Assembly: GCF_000814845.2 (NCBI RefSeq)
Contig: NZ_CP010431.2
Coordinates: forward strand, 4,898,001 to 4,962,000
Source: Pandoraea sputorum
Lineage (GTDB): Bacteria > Pseudomonadota > Gammaproteobacteria > Burkholderiales > Burkholderiaceae
Direction: 5' to 3'
Length of the DNA: 64,000 bases
Shown here: piece by piece, positions 9,056 through 18,757 of the stretch
Numbering within the stretch: position 1 is the first letter of the stretch
How the letters are laid out: every line of letters begins with the position of its first letter
The notes under the pieces: generated by a model
Databases searched by the model: none
The model's input: only the letters and a program-made list of their open reading frames with translations
What the model was told of the DNA's origin: nothing
Program-made: the position numbers and the translations under genes

Positions 9056-9496
9056 TCAGGCAGGCACATGCTCGTCGAAGTACTGCTGGAGGATGATGCG
9101 GGCGGCTTCGGCGTCGAGCGACGTCTTTTGCGAGACCTTGACGCCCGCCTCGGCCAGCGCCGCCGCAGCGGCCACCGACGAATAGCGCTCGTCGACCCAG
9201 ACCACAGGCACGTCGAACCGCCCGTTGAGTTGATTGCCGAAGCGCTTGGCCTGCTGGGTCATCTCGTGCGGCGTGCCGTCCGGATGGCACGGCAGGCCTA
9301 CGACGATGAGCTCGGGTTGCCACTCGGCGATGAGTTTGCCCATTTCGGCGAAGCGAACGTCGCGATTCAGATTGGCGACGACCGTGAGAGCGCGCGCCTC
9401 GCGCAGCATCAGATTGCCGATCGCAACCCCGATACGGCGCTCGCCGTAATCGAAACCAAGCACCGTGGAACTGCCCGCCGTCTTGCCAGCGGTCAT
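9056..9496 (-). CDS. ruvX: YqgF/RuvX family RNase H-like nuclease
   Basis: 146 residues. The RNase H-like core begins with [15 protein letters not shown] (12-26), whose Asp is the first catalytic acid, continues with [13 protein letters not shown], and has WVDERYSS and SLDAEAA near the C-terminus. The family is linked to pre-16S rRNA 5'-end maturation and was first proposed as a Holliday junction resolvase. The start overlaps the algH stop by 4 bases, an arrangement found in many proteobacteria, so the two are co-transcribed and translationally coupled. Confidence 0.93.
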   Translation of the reverse strand: MTAGKTAGSSTVLGFDYGERRIGVAIGNLMLREARALTVVANLNRDVRFAEMGKLIAEWQPELIVVGLPCHPDGTPHEMTQQAKRFGNQLNGRFDVPVVWVDERYSSVAAAAALAEAGVKVSQKTSLDAEAARIILQQYFDEHVPA

Positions 9497-10062
9497 GCGT
9501 GACCCGCGTCGGCGGACAGCATCGACGACGTGACGCCAAGCAGCGCCAGCGCAGCGTCGAAACGCTCAGCCGGCGGCACATCGAACACGATGCCCGGATC
9601 GGCCGCCACCGTCAGCCAGCCGTTACGGCTGATTTCATCTTCCAGTTGCCCTGCACTCCAGCCCGAATGGCCCAGCGTGAGCAGGAAGCGGTTCGGTCCC
9701 TGGCCATTGGCGACGGCTTCGAGCACGTCCTTGGACGTGGTCATCTCCAGACCGCCCGGCACCGACAGCGACGAACTGTATGGCGTGCCCGTGGCGTCGT
9801 GCAGCACAAAGCCGCGCTCGGTCTGCACCGGGCCGCCGAAGAAGACCGGTTGATGCGCAAGGGGATCGATTTCCAGCTTGAGATCGAGCCGCTCGAACAG
9901 CGACGCGAGATCGATGTCGGTCGGACGGTTGATCACCAACCCGATCGCGCCCTTTTCACTGTGCTCGCACAGATAGACGACGGTGCCGGAAAAAGTAGGA
10001 TCAGCCATGCCCGGCATGGCGATGAGGAACTGATTGGTAAGGTTGATACGGTCGTTCGGCAT
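9493..10062 (-). CDS. UPF0301/AlgH (YqgE) family protein
   Basis: 189 residues from the ATG at 10062, giving [19 protein letters not shown], the normal N-terminus of the YqgE/AlgH family; a longer frame to 10134 exists but its extra 24 residues do not resemble the family. Conserved features include the M-x-DP-F-TV-YLCEH segment and GLVINRP. Biochemical function is unknown; AlgH was named for an effect on alginate in Pseudomonas. First gene of the algH-ruvX-pyrB-pyrC-plsC unit. Confidence 0.9.
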   Translation of the reverse strand: MPNDRINLTNQFLIAMPGMADPTFSGTVVYLCEHSEKGAIGLVINRPTDIDLASLFERLDLKLEIDPLAHQPVFFGGPVQTERGFVLHDATGTPYSSSLSVPGGLEMTTSKDVLEAVANGQGPNRFLLTLGHSGWSAGQLEDEISRNGWLTVAADPGIVFDVPPAERFDAALALLGVTSSMLSADAGHA

Positions 10063-10241
10063 AGGGCCAAAATTTATCGGAACCTGTTTGACGGACTGCC
10101 GCCCGGTTTCGCGCCCCGCAGCGCTGACACCCACGCCCCTCAGGCGCCCTGCGTCACTTGCCGCGGCCGGTCAGCGGACGAACTTTTTCCGCATCGTGAT
10201 ACGGCCATCGGCCGCCAACGGCAGCCTTTGGGCCGACTGTA

Positions 10242-11711
10242 TCACGGAACGTCACGCCCGGTGACTAGCCGCTGTCCGAACACGCTGGCGTCAAGCGCAC
10301 GCTCGCGCCACAGGGCCATCTCGGCGATCAGATCGGGCCGCGACTCGGGATAGGTGTCCGCCGCGAACTGGTGCAGCATGCCGCGCAGCGCTTTGACCGT
10401 CATGGCCAACGCCGCCGGACCACCCGGTTCCGCCGGGGGCGACGCCGCCAGCCGTTCGCCGGTGGCGGCCACTGCGGCCGCTAGTCGTGCCACCGGGGCA
10501 AGCCCGATGGCCGCAGAATACTGCGCCACTTGCGCGGCCACCGCAGGATCGTTCAGATTCGGGAGCGCCTCATCCGCCAGACTCAGGAACGTCTGGCAGA
10601 CGTCTTGCCGAATCGCCAGCGGTCCGATGCGCAGCCAGTCACGCGAACTCGCGCCCGCGCCCTGCTTCTGGCCTGCCTGCGCCGCGTCGGCCAACGGCTC
10701 GGGCAGATGGCCGGGACGGCGCAATACGCCGAAATCGGCCAGCAGCGTGCCGAGCCAGCTATCGGGCGCCTGGGCATGCCAGGTCGCCAGCGCTTCGAGG
10801 AGATCGTGTCCGGGGACGAATTCCGATGCCGCTTTGGACGCACCCGCTGCCGACGCCGATGCCGTCGACGAGTCGACCGCACCGCCCTCAGCCGGTTCGG
10901 CCGGACGCGTCAGTTGCTTGCGCAGCGCCATGTTCATACGACCGATCTGCCGCTTGTCCGCCATGGAGAGCGGCGCACGGGCGAAGCGCAGCCAGGCTGC
11001 CGCCAGACGCCAGTAGTCGAGCGGTGCGGTCGCCCCGGCTCGGTGCAGATCAGCCGCGAGATCCGCCAGTTGCCCCAGCGCCGCCGTGGTATCGATGGTG
11101 TCGGCATCCGGGCGCAGCAGACGCAGGAGCACACGCTCGACGTCTGCGCGCAACGGGGCCGTGCCCGCGGGCAATCCATGCAGACGCGGCTGAGCAATCG
11201 CCCATCCCGCCATACGAAGCTCGCCCGGCGTAGGTGCGCCAGGCCAACTGTCGGGACTCGGGGATGCAGAAGACGCAGAAGCTGCGGAAGATGTCGAGGA
11301 CGCCGACGCGACGGGTGGCGTCACCGCCCCCGCCTGCCAGATATCGCGTTCGAACTGCCGCAGCGCATTGCGTTGTGTGTCTTGACTGCCCGGCTCGCCA
11401 TAGGCGGCCTCGGCAATCGCCTTCACGAGACGCTCGCCATGCAACGCCCAGTCGGCGTGACCGCTCGACTGAAGCAGCCGGTTCGCACGCCGTAACGGGC
11501 CGAGCGCCGCTGCCGGGCCGTTGGACCAGGCATCGGACGCTTCGGTCAGCGCTTGTGCAACTTCGGGCAGACGCCACAACGGCGCATCCCGTGCCTCACG
11601 CGTCTCTCGCGTCTCTCGCGCGGCGTTCGTTGCAACAGGGGCGACGGAATCGGAAGCTGATTGCGGCACTTCGGACGATCCGGACAATCCGGACGACTCA
11701 GGCATCACCAT
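10242..11711 (-). CDS. Ala-rich hypothetical protein, possibly a degenerate ChpA/FimL-type scaffold
   Basis: 489 residues, rich in Ala, with two low-complexity Ser/Ala linkers (about 130-150 and 270-290) separating helical blocks. No catalytic motif, membrane segment or signal peptide is visible. The start at 11711 has an AGGAG 7 bases upstream. In related Burkholderiaceae the slot beside rubredoxin often holds the twitching chemosensory cluster pilG-pilH-pilI-pilJ-pilL. The helical repeats (for example PLRRANRLLQSSGHADWALH, 71-90) recall the non-catalytic N-terminal part of PilL/ChpA or its relative FimL. This link is inference from position and general feel, not a firm match. No kinase or receiver domain remains. 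Confidence 0.55.
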   Translation of the reverse strand: MVMPESSGLSGSSEVPQSASDSVAPVATNAARETRETREARDAPLWRLPEVAQALTEASDAWSNGPAAALGPLRRANRLLQSSGHADWALHGERLVKAIAEAAYGEPGSQDTQRNALRQFERDIWQAGAVTPPVASASSTSSAASASSASPSPDSWPGAPTPGELRMAGWAIAQPRLHGLPAGTAPLRADVERVLLRLLRPDADTIDTTAALGQLADLAADLHRAGATAPLDYWRLAAAWLRFARAPLSMADKRQIGRMNMALRKQLTRPAEPAEGGAVDSSTASASAAGASKAASEFVPGHDLLEALATWHAQAPDSWLGTLLADFGVLRRPGHLPEPLADAAQAGQKQGAGASSRDWLRIGPLAIRQDVCQTFLSLADEALPNLNDPAVAAQVAQYSAAIGLAPVARLAAAVAATGERLAASPPAEPGGPAALAMTVKALRGMLHQFAADTYPESRPDLIAEMALWRERALDASVFGQRLVTGRDVP

Positions 11712-11735
11712 GGGCCATCTCCTGGCCGTTCGGCC

Positions 11736-11906
11736 TCAGATCTGCACCATCTCGAAGTCTTCCTTACGAGCGCCGCACTCCGGGCAGGTCCAGTTGATCG
11801 GCACGTCTTCCCAGCGCGTACCGGGCGCAATGCCCTCGTCGGGCAATCCTGCCTCTTCGTCGTAAATCCAGCCGCAAATGAGGCACATCCAGCTCTTGTA
11901 TTCCAT
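11736..11906 (-). CDS. rubA: Rubredoxin
   Basis: A 56-residue one-electron carrier with a single Fe(Cys)4 centre. Ligands are C8 and C11 in CLICG and C41 and C44 in CPECG, with the aromatic WIYDEEAG and a Pro-x-x-W before the second pair, as usual. The ATG at 11906 is preferred because everything upstream in frame lacks homology. It is divergent from thiD, with which it shares a 213-base intergenic region. The redox partner is not encoded here. Confidence 0.96.
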   Translation of the reverse strand: MEYKSWMCLICGWIYDEEAGLPDEGIAPGTRWEDVPINWTCPECGARKEDFEMVQI

Positions 11907-12119
11907 TCTTTCTTCAGCGACGAGCGTTCCGTTACAATGGCTTGTCAACCGCTTCGGGTCCCGTCGGCAGAGATGCCGGACGGTCTTGTGGGAACCCTGC
12001 CGGTGCACTGTCCGGCGGGCGCTGCCCACGGCGCTTTCGAGCGCTCCGAAACGGGCATTTAAGGCGTGATGGTACCAACGAACCCAAAGCCTGACCAGAT
12101 CGCCGTCTATCCAGCCTCC

Positions 12120-12956
12120 ATGCACACTGAATCTCCACCCATTCTCCTGACCTTCGGGCTTTCCGACCCCACTTCGGCCACCGGCGTGCAGGCCGACCTG
12201 CTCACCTTCGCCAGCATGGGCGGCTACGGCGTGTCGGTCCTCACCGGCTACTCCTCACAGGACTCGCGTTCGTGCGACGACGTGCAACCCATCGATCCCG
12301 ACTGGATCGGCGATCAAGCCCGCATGTTGCTCGAAGACATGCCGGTCGCCGCCTTCAAGGTCGGCAGCGCGGTGAATGCCGATAACGTCGCCGCCATTGC
12401 CGAGATCGTGGCCGACTATGACGAAACACCCCTCGTCGTCGCGCCGGACTTCGGGCTGGCGGGCGAGCATCTGCTCTCGACCGACGAATTGCGAGAAGCC
12501 ACCGCCAGCCTGCTCGTGCCGCAGGCAAGCGTGCTGGTCGTGAGTCCGCAGAGCGCCGTCGCGCTGGCGCAGACGATCACCGAGAACGAAAATCTGGCCC
12601 TCGACGAAGCGGTCTCGATCCTGCTGGAAAACGGCTGCGAGTTCGTACTGATCAGCGACGGCAACGCCCCGCAGTTCACGCATACGCTCTACAGCGATGG
12701 CGGTGTCGTCCGCGAAGACGCCTGGGACCGTCCGGCCCACAACGTTGCGGGCGCGATCGACACGCTCGCCGCCGCCGTGACCGCCATGCTCGCCAACGGC
12801 CTTGCCGTGCCGGAGGCCGTGCGCGAAGCGCAGGAGTATCTACAGCAGGTGCTCGAAAACGCGTTTCGCCCCGGCATGGGCCGCCACTTCCCCGATCGCT
12901 TCTTCTGGGCGCGTACCGAGGAAACCGAGCAGGACGATAGCGGCGCACAGGCTTAA
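12120..12956 (+). CDS. thiD: Hydroxymethylpyrimidine / phosphomethylpyrimidine kinase
   Basis: A ribokinase-fold enzyme that phosphorylates HMP and HMP-phosphate in thiamine synthesis. The ATG at 12120 gives MHTESPPILLTFGLSDPT, matching the usual short N-terminus; GTG 12066 and ATG 12069 are in frame but add unrelated residues. Expected features are ADLLTFASMGGYG, the pyrimidine-site loop, and a late nucleotide-site segment, here HNVAGAIDTLAAA. The normal G-[TS]-GD-x-F anion hole with its catalytic Asp appears weakened to VAGAIDTLA, although an Asp is retained. About 278 residues. A strong terminator follows. Confidence 0.85.
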   Translation: MHTESPPILLTFGLSDPTSATGVQADLLTFASMGGYGVSVLTGYSSQDSRSCDDVQPIDPDWIGDQARMLLEDMPVAAFKVGSAVNADNVAAIAEIVADYDETPLVVAPDFGLAGEHLLSTDELREATASLLVPQASVLVVSPQSAVALAQTITENENLALDEAVSILLENGCEFVLISDGNAPQFTHTLYSDGGVVREDAWDRPAHNVAGAIDTLAAAVTAMLANGLAVPEAVREAQEYLQQVLENAFRPGMGRHFPDRFFWARTEETEQDDSGAQA

Positions 12957-13023
12957 GCAGCCTCCCCGGTCGGCAGGCATCAGACGTCGCGTCGGATTCG
13001 CTTGACGAACCGGTGTCCGGATA

Positions 13024-13056
13024 AAAAAACGCCCGCGATCGCTGCGGGCGTTTTTT
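13024..13056. terminator. Intrinsic terminator of thiD, bidirectional
   Basis: A 13-bp perfect stem with core ACGCCCGC / GCGGGCGT and a 7-base loop is flanked by A6 and T6. It serves thiD on the + strand and, in reverse, the oligosaccharyltransferase gene that ends at 13116. Confidence 0.92.
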
Positions 13057-13115
13057 CGTTGGCGTCGGGTTGGGGTGTCGCATCACCACAGTCCGTGGCG
13101 AAGGGCGACGACGGT

Positions 13116-14888
13116 TCAAGACGAGCGGCTCGCCCCGTCGGTCGGCACCGCCATCGCGTCCTGATCGGACTCGCCCTTCGGGCGTCCCCATGCGTCGATG
13201 ACACGTTTGACGAACGGCTTCAGATCGTCGCCCTGCGCGCGCAACATGCGCACCAGCGACGCGTACTGTCCCTCGAAGATCAGCATGTTGTAGTTCTTCA
13301 GACGCTGAATGTCCTGCAGCGCCTCGTCGTCGCGCCCTGCCAGCGCCAGCAACACGATGTAGCGCTTGATCATCGTCGGCCCGGCACCCAGCGCCAGCGC
13401 TTCGCGATGGGCGGCCAGCTTTTCGTCGAGCTGATCGCGACTGAGATACAACGCGCCAGTCACAGCGTAATCGCCATAGGGCGCGAAGAATAGCGCCGGA
13501 TCGGTGCGATACGTTTCGATCTTGCCCGCGCGATACGCCACCTCGACGCGCTGGTAATCGTGATACAGCCACGGAATCGCCACGCATGCGAACAGCACGA
13601 TCACGCCATTGATGGCCCCCGTCGCCGTCGGCGACACGCTATCAATCGGCTTCGTCTCGCAGAATCCGAGCAGGAACAAGCCGGGCAGCAGGAAGAATGC
13701 ATAGTGCTGCGGATACTCCAGCATCGCATGCATCGCCAGCATGCCGAGCAGGATGAATGCGAACGCAATCGGGGCCGACTTAAGGCCACGCACCGCACGC
13801 GCAAACCAAAACGCCAGCGGCAGCAACACCGCCAGCGTGCCGACAATGCCCGTCTTCGCCAGCAGATCGAGCAAGACGTTATGCGCGTTGTCTGCCATTT
13901 CGACCGGTCCGAGCTTGTCGACCAGCGCGAACTGCGCGTCGATGTAATTCGACCAGCCCGCACCGAAGAACCAGTGCTCGCGGAAGATCGCCAGTCCGTA
14001 CTCCCACAGATTCAGTCGCCCGGCCACCTGCCCCGCCTGCTGCATGCGCGCCACGGCACTTCCGTCGAGTTGCAGCCCCCAGTTCACATTCGCCCAGCCG
14101 ACGACCATCGTCATCAGCCCCAGCAACGGCAAAATGGCGGCGGGCACAAACCAGCGCATCGAACGCCGCATATTGCGCGTTTCTTCCACGCGCTCCACCC
14201 ACACGAGCCACACCCCGAATGCGCACAACAACGCGAGTTGCAGCCAAGGCGCACGCGAGCCCGTCAGACAGATGCCGATGTCGAAAATCGCAAGGACGAG
14301 CAGCAACGTCCAGGCGGGCAGCTTTCGCTGATACCAAAGATAGAACGCCCCTGCGCTCGCCATCGACAGGTAGGTCGCCAGATGATTGGGCTGATACATG
14401 TTGCCGAACAGACGGCGTGCCGCTGTGACGGTGTACTTCGCCACGAGCCACGGCACATTCGCTTCCAGATGAAACGCCTGCACGACCTGTGTCCCCACGG
14501 CATACAACCCGCCCAGCGTGAGCGCCACCGCGCTCCAGCGCATGAGGACACCGCGCCACCCCAACTGCGCGAGCCAGTACCCGGTGTTGACCGCGACGAT
14601 CATCGCAACCCCGTACAGCAATGCCGTCATCATCAACTGCGGCAGCTCGGTCGGCATCGTGGCGCGCTGCACCAGGACGACGGCGATAAACGCCAGTGGC
14701 ATCCATGTGACGCGTGGCATGCGCAGCGCACGTCCGTCACGCTGCCAGACCGCCACCATCGACAACGCGCCGAGCAGCGCGAAAAGACAGAAGGTCAGCG
14801 CTTCCGAATAGAACGTCGAGATCGGATACGTGTGTTTGACGAGGTTGTAGGGCAACGCCCAGATCAGGGCGAGCGTAAGCCCGATCAT
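13116..14888 (-). CDS. pglL: PglL/TfpO-family pilin O-oligosaccharyltransferase
   Basis: 590 residues with about a dozen membrane helices and a roughly 130-residue soluble C-terminal region. Family marks are PYNLVKHTYPISTFYSE near the start, GNMYQPNHLATYLS, TGSRAPW near 209 and NAHNVLLDLLAKTG with H336 in the Wzy_C loop. Such enzymes transfer a lipid-linked glycan en bloc to Ser/Thr of periplasmic proteins, often pilin. The frame is open to a GTG at 14972, but that codon lies inside the pilin terminator, so I place the start at ATG 14888, which also gives the family's usual N-terminus. The gene lies just downstream of a type IV pilin on the same strand. An O-antigen ligase is the alternative, less likely given the QPN motif and the pilin. 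Confidence 0.82.
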   Translation of the reverse strand: MIGLTLALIWALPYNLVKHTYPISTFYSEALTFCLFALLGALSMVAVWQRDGRALRMPRVTWMPLAFIAVVLVQRATMPTELPQLMMTALLYGVAMIVAVNTGYWLAQLGWRGVLMRWSAVALTLGGLYAVGTQVVQAFHLEANVPWLVAKYTVTAARRLFGNMYQPNHLATYLSMASAGAFYLWYQRKLPAWTLLLVLAIFDIGICLTGSRAPWLQLALLCAFGVWLVWVERVEETRNMRRSMRWFVPAAILPLLGLMTMVVGWANVNWGLQLDGSAVARMQQAGQVAGRLNLWEYGLAIFREHWFFGAGWSNYIDAQFALVDKLGPVEMADNAHNVLLDLLAKTGIVGTLAVLLPLAFWFARAVRGLKSAPIAFAFILLGMLAMHAMLEYPQHYAFFLLPGLFLLGFCETKPIDSVSPTATGAINGVIVLFACVAIPWLYHDYQRVEVAYRAGKIETYRTDPALFFAPYGDYAVTGALYLSRDQLDEKLAAHREALALGAGPTMIKRYIVLLALAGRDDEALQDIQRLKNYNMLIFEGQYASLVRMLRAQGDDLKPFVKRVIDAWGRPKGESDQDAMAVPTDGASRSS

Positions 14889-14959
14889 CGAAAGAAGCAG
14901 AGGAGGAAACAAGATCGCCGCCGTGCAATGCACCGGTTGGAAGATGCGCAAGCATAACG

Positions 14960-14990
14960 AAAAAATGGCCACCCGAGGGCAGCCATTTCG
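14960..14990 (-). terminator. Intrinsic terminator downstream of the pilin gene
   Basis: On the minus strand a 7-bp stem AAATGGC / GCCATTT encloses a 12-base loop and is followed by a run of T. It begins about 28 bases past the pilin stop and should uncouple abundant pilin mRNA from the transferase gene, with some read-through possible. Confidence 0.7.
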
Positions 14991-15017
14991 TGTCTGACGC
15001 GCGTGATGACGCAGTCT

Positions 15018-15539
15018 TTAGCTCGACTTGGCCGTCGTTTCGCCACGGCACTCAGGCGGTGCCAGCTTGCCCGGCAATGTCGCGCCGCCCGGCGCGCCTG
15101 CGCGGCCCTGTGCATAGCACGTCCAGACGATCTGACCTTCCGGCGCCTTGCCGACGGACAGCGCCGCAGGCGTGCCCGATGCGCCCGCACTCGTCGGCAC
15201 GAGCACGATCGCGCCATCGCCCGCGCGCTGCGTGTAGGCCACCGTGACGTTGCCACTCACGGAATCGATGCTCACACCGCTCACGTTGTCCGTCGGGCTC
15301 GGCGCCTGCCAGCCGCTGTTGAACGGTGCACCATGCATGGCGTTCTCGCTCACGAGCGCCTTGGCCGACGCCGCAGCGCCCAACCCTTCGACGACACGTG
15401 CGCGCACAAGATAATTCTGCAGATACGGAACCCCTGCCGTAACCAGTACGCCGATGATCGCCAGCACGATCATCAGTTCGATCAGGGTGAAACCCCGGGA
15501 TTTGGCGAGACCGGTAGTCCGGTGGCCGAAACGACGCAT
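15018..15539 (-). CDS. pilA: Type IV pilin (PilA-like prepilin)
   Basis: 173 residues with a 16-residue basic leader ending in Gly16 and the type IV prepilin cleavage site G16-FTLIELMIVLAIIGVL, including Glu at mature position 5 (E21). After processing and N-methylation by PilD it would be an inner-membrane-anchored subunit of a type IV pilus. C141 and C164 near the C-terminus probably form the disulphide-bounded D-region. An AGGGAG sits 8-9 bases before the ATG. Only the pilin and the glycosyltransferase lie here; assembly genes must be elsewhere. The central region is rich in Ser, Thr and Gly, suitable for O-glycosylation. Confidence 0.93.
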   Translation of the reverse strand: MRRFGHRTTGLAKSRGFTLIELMIVLAIIGVLVTAGVPYLQNYLVRARVVEGLGAAASAKALVSENAMHGAPFNSGWQAPSPTDNVSGVSIDSVSGNVTVAYTQRAGDGAIVLVPTSAGASGTPAALSVGKAPEGQIVWTCYAQGRAGAPGGATLPGKLAPPECRGETTAKSS

Positions 15540-15732
15540 TGTGTAACTCCCTGCAAAAGCAATGAAAACAAAAGGGACATCGGGGGGAAGTGGGCGGAGT
15601 ATGACATAGCCCCCTCAGCGAATGCCCTGCCGCAGATCAAAATCGGCCCAAGCCTTATCGGTCTACGGAATCGTCCGATGCGAAGCCGGACGATTCATCC
15701 GACAAGACCCGCGGTCCCGGCAATGGACCCGA
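15540..15732. other. Pilin upstream region, no gene
   Basis: 193 bases between the TerC stop and the pilin start hold only the pilin leader and presumably its promoter. I looked for a TGGCAC-N5-TTGCA sigma-54 element on the minus strand and did not find a convincing one. Confidence 0.5.
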
Positions 15733-16461
15733 TTATTTCGAAGAGGTTGCACGCATCTGACGTGCCTCGCTGCGTCGCTTGAGGACCAGCCCCACGATCA
15801 GGACGAACAGCGCACCGATGGCCGACGCCACGTAATGCGTGTATTTCGCCGCATCCCCCGGCAGGTGCAGTAGATGACCGACGCCCGGGTCCGAGACGAT
15901 CAGACCGCCAGCGATCCATCCAAGCAACGCCGCCCCGGCCATCACGATGACCGGGAAACGATCGAGCGCCTTGAGCACCAGTTGCGAGCCCCAGACGATA
16001 AGCGGAATGCTCACGAGCAGACCGAAGATCACCAACGGCAATTGATGGTGGTCGGCCGCGCCTTCCGCAGCCCCGGCAATGGCGATCACGTTGTCGATGC
16101 TCATCACCAGATCGGCCACGATGATCGTCTTGACCGCCGTCCAGAGCTTGTCGGCCGGTTTGACGCTGTCGTGCGCGTCATGGTCGGGCACCAGCAGCTT
16201 GGTACCGATCCAGAGCAGCAACAACCCGCCAATGGCCTTCAGATACGGCACGGCAAGCAGCGTCACGGCAAATGCAATCAGAATCACGCGCAGGACGATT
16301 GCCCCGATCGTGCCCCAGACAATGCCTTGCAGCCGTTGCTTGGCCGGCAGATTGCGACAGGCGAGCGCGATCACCACAGCGTTATCGCCACCCAGCAGGA
16401 TGTCGATCATGATGATCTGCAGCACGGCGGCCCAGTTCAGCTCGGCAAAAAACGCAAGCAT
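15733..16461 (-). CDS. TerC family integral membrane protein (YjbE-like)
   Basis: 242 residues, seven predicted membrane helices. The first helices carry IDILLGGDNAVVIALA and a later helix VADLVMSIDNVIAIAGA; these paired acidic motifs (GGDNA and SIDNV) are the hallmark of TerC proteins. Relatives export Mn2+ and help load metals onto secreted proteins, so a metal-efflux role in the inner membrane is likely. It lies downstream of sucD behind a strong terminator, so it has its own promoter. A second, more distant TerC protein lies at 28143. Confidence 0.88.
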   Translation of the reverse strand: MLAFFAELNWAAVLQIIMIDILLGGDNAVVIALACRNLPAKQRLQGIVWGTIGAIVLRVILIAFAVTLLAVPYLKAIGGLLLLWIGTKLLVPDHDAHDSVKPADKLWTAVKTIIVADLVMSIDNVIAIAGAAEGAADHHQLPLVIFGLLVSIPLIVWGSQLVLKALDRFPVIVMAGAALLGWIAGGLIVSDPGVGHLLHLPGDAAKYTHYVASAIGALFVLIVGLVLKRRSEARQMRATSSK

Positions 16462-16530
16462 GCGCGGAAATCCTCGGGGAACGTTTGAAACCAGTCAGAC
16501 GGATGATGCCAATCACGGCACAAAGACAAA

Positions 16531-16560
16531 AGAGGGAGCCCGATGTTCCGGGCTCCCTCT
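16531..16560 (-). terminator. Terminator of the sucCD operon
   Basis: A perfect 12-bp stem AGAGGGAGCCCG / CGGGCTCCCTCT with a 6-base loop lies 63 bases past the sucD stop and is followed on the minus strand by TTTGTCTTTG. Confidence 0.92.
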
Positions 16561-16623
16561 TTCAAGACCCGACGCGCCGCCGCCGGTTCCGGCGACTGCA
16601 ACGACTGGGTCGTTCGGCGGGAA

Positions 16624-17505
16624 TTACAGCGCTGCCTTGAGCAGACGGCCCATTTCCGACGGGTTGCGGGTCACCTTGATGCCGCAGGCATCCATGATGG
16701 CCAGCTTGGCTTCGGCCGTATCGGCACCGCCCGAGATCAGCGCGCCGGCGTGGCCCATGCGCTTGCCCGGGGGCGCCGTGACGCCTGCGATGAAGCCGAC
16801 GACCGGCTTCTTCATGTTGCCCTTGATCCACTCGGCGGCAGCGGCTTCGTCCGGACCACCGATTTCACCGATCATGATCACAGCGTCCGTTTCCGGATCG
16901 TCGTTGAACATTTGCATGACGTCGATGTGCTTCAGACCGTTGATCGGGTCGCCACCGATACCGACGGCGCTCGACTGGCCCAGACCCAGAGCGGTCAACT
17001 GGCCCACGGCTTCGTACGTCAGGGTGCCCGAGCGCGAGACCACGCCGATGCGACCCTTCTTGTGGATATGACCCGGCATGATGCCGATCTTCAGTTCGTC
17101 CGGCGTGATCACGCCCGGGCAGTTCGGTCCGAGCAGCAGGGTCTTGCGACCTTCGCGACGCATACGGTCCTTCACTTCGATCATGTCACGGACCGGAATG
17201 CCTTCCGTGATACAGATCGCCAGATCCAGGTCGGCTTCGACGGCTTCCCAGATGGCGGCAGCAGCGCCTGCGGGCGGCACGTAGATCACCGAAACGGTCG
17301 CGCCGGTCTGTTCCTTCGCGTCCTTCACCGAACCGTAGATCGGAATGCCTTCGAAGTCCTCGCCGGCCTTCTTCGGGTTCACGCCAGCGACGAACGCGTT
17401 CTTGCCGTTCGCGTATTCGCGGCACATACGGGTGTGGAACTGGCCGGTCTTGCCAGTAATACCTTGGGTGATGACCTTGGTATCTTTGTTGATCAGAATC
17501 GACAT
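16624..17505 (-). CDS. sucD: Succinyl-CoA synthetase alpha subunit
   Basis: 293 residues. With SucC it converts succinyl-CoA to succinate with substrate-level phosphorylation in the TCA cycle. The CoA-binding Rossmann domain starts with the N-terminal [13 protein letters not shown] segment, and the phosphohistidine is H252 in [17 protein letters not shown]. Length and motif spacing are normal. It follows sucC with 85 bases between them, in the usual beta-then-alpha order. Confidence 0.97.
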   Translation of the reverse strand: MSILINKDTKVITQGITGKTGQFHTRMCREYANGKNAFVAGVNPKKAGEDFEGIPIYGSVKDAKEQTGATVSVIYVPPAGAAAAIWEAVEADLDLAICITEGIPVRDMIEVKDRMRREGRKTLLLGPNCPGVITPDELKIGIMPGHIHKKGRIGVVSRSGTLTYEAVGQLTALGLGQSSAVGIGGDPINGLKHIDVMQMFNDDPETDAVIMIGEIGGPDEAAAAEWIKGNMKKPVVGFIAGVTAPPGKRMGHAGALISGGADTAEAKLAIMDACGIKVTRNPSEMGRLLKAAL

Positions 17506-17590
17506 TGCTTGATTTCCTTCGTCCTGTTGCCTGACGGTGTGCGCTCAGCCTTTCGGGAGCGGCACGCCGCAATGGCTTCGACTGTTCTGG

Positions 17591-18757
17591 TTACTTGCCT
17601 GCGGCAGCCGCGACAACCTTCTGGGCAGCTTCTTCCATGCTGTCCGCAGAGATGATCGGCAGACCGGATTCGGCGAGCATCTTCTTGCCCAGGTCTTCGT
17701 TCGTGCCCTTCATGCGCACGACGAGCGGCACCTTGAGCGACACAGCCTTCGACGCCGTGATCACGCCTTCGGCGATCACGTCGCAACGCATGATGCCACC
17801 GAAGATGTTGACCAGAATGGCCGTCAGGTTCGGGTTCTTCAGCATGATCTTGAACGCTTCGGTCACCTTCTCTGCCGTGGCGCCACCGCCCACGTCCAGG
17901 AAGTTGGCCGGCTCGCCGCCGAACAGCTTGATGGTGTCCATCGTGGCCATGGCCAGACCGGCGCCGTTCACCAGGCAGCCGATGTTGCCGTCGAGCGAGA
18001 TGTACGCCAGATCGAACTTCGAGGCTTCGACTTCAGCCGGATCTTCTTCGTCCAGATCGCGGTAAGCGACGATTTCCGGATGACGATACAGGGCGTTCGA
18101 GTCGAAGTTGAACTTGGCGTCCAGTGCCGTGACCGTGCCGTTCTTGCTCACGTTCAGCGGGTTGATTTCGGCCAGCGAAGCGTCCGTTTCCCAGAAGGCC
18201 TTGTACAGACCCTGCAGGATCGTGCGCGCTTGCGACACCGAACCTTCCGGCACGCTGATCTTCTTGGCGAAGTCGTCGGCTTGCGCGTCCGTCAGGCCAA
18301 CCGACGGATCGATCACAACGTGGTGGATCAGTTCCGGGTGCTTTTCGGCGACTTCTTCAATGTCCATGCCGCCTTCGCTCGAACCCATCATCACGATCTT
18401 CTGCGTGACGCGGTCAACCACCAGGCTGACGTACAGTTCGTTGTTGATGTCGGCGCCTTCTTCGATCAGCAGGCGATTGACCTTCTGACCTTCCGGACCG
18501 GTCTGGTGCGTGACCAGTTGCATGCCGAGGATCTGGCTGGCGTATTCACGCACTTGCTCGATCGTCTTAGCAACCTTCACGCCGCCGCCCTTACCGCGAC
18601 CGCCTGCGTGAATCTGGGCCTTGACCACCCAAACCGGACCGCCGAGTTCTTCGGCTGCCTTCACGGCCTCGTCCACGGAAAACGCCGGAATGCCGCGGGG
18701 CACCGCGACTCCGAATTTCCGGAGGATTTCCTTGCCTTGATACTCATGAATCTTCAT
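17591..18757 (-). CDS. sucC: Succinyl-CoA synthetase beta subunit
   Basis: 388 residues, the ATP-grasp partner of SucD. Recognisable segments are [17 protein letters not shown] at the N-terminus, [18 protein letters not shown] with the nucleotide-binding lysines near 45-60, the metal-site EINPL and the C-terminal [15 protein letters not shown]. Its ATG overlaps the stop of the upstream DUF2889 gene (ATGA), so the three genes form one coupled operon. Confidence 0.97.
   Translation of the reverse strand: MKIHEYQGKEILRKFGVAVPRGIPAFSVDEAVKAAEELGGPVWVVKAQIHAGGRGKGGGVKVAKTIEQVREYASQILGMQLVTHQTGPEGQKVNRLLIEEGADINNELYVSLVVDRVTQKIVMMGSSEGGMDIEEVAEKHPELIHHVVIDPSVGLTDAQADDFAKKISVPEGSVSQARTILQGLYKAFWETDASLAEINPLNVSKNGTVTALDAKFNFDSNALYRHPEIVAYRDLDEEDPAEVEASKFDLAYISLDGNIGCLVNGAGLAMATMDTIKLFGGEPANFLDVGGGATAEKVTEAFKIMLKNPNLTAILVNIFGGIMRCDVIAEGVITASKAVSLKVPLVVRMKGTNEDLGKKMLAESGLPIISADSMEEAAQKVVAAAAGK

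Noticed and set aside
7995..9581. 528-codon frame extending pyrB upstream
   Set aside because: The extra 200 residues overlap ruvX in another frame and are Arg-rich nonsense; the pyrB start at 8981 is well supported.
11578..11625. Repeated GCGTCTCTC-like units in the hypothetical gene
   Set aside because: Two or three near repeats encoding ETRETREAR within a low-complexity N-terminus; a simple coding repeat, not a CRISPR or mobile element.
14889..14972. Upstream GTG start for the oligosaccharyltransferase
   Set aside because: The codon lies inside the pilin terminator and has no purine-rich site; ATG 14888 yields the conserved N-terminus.
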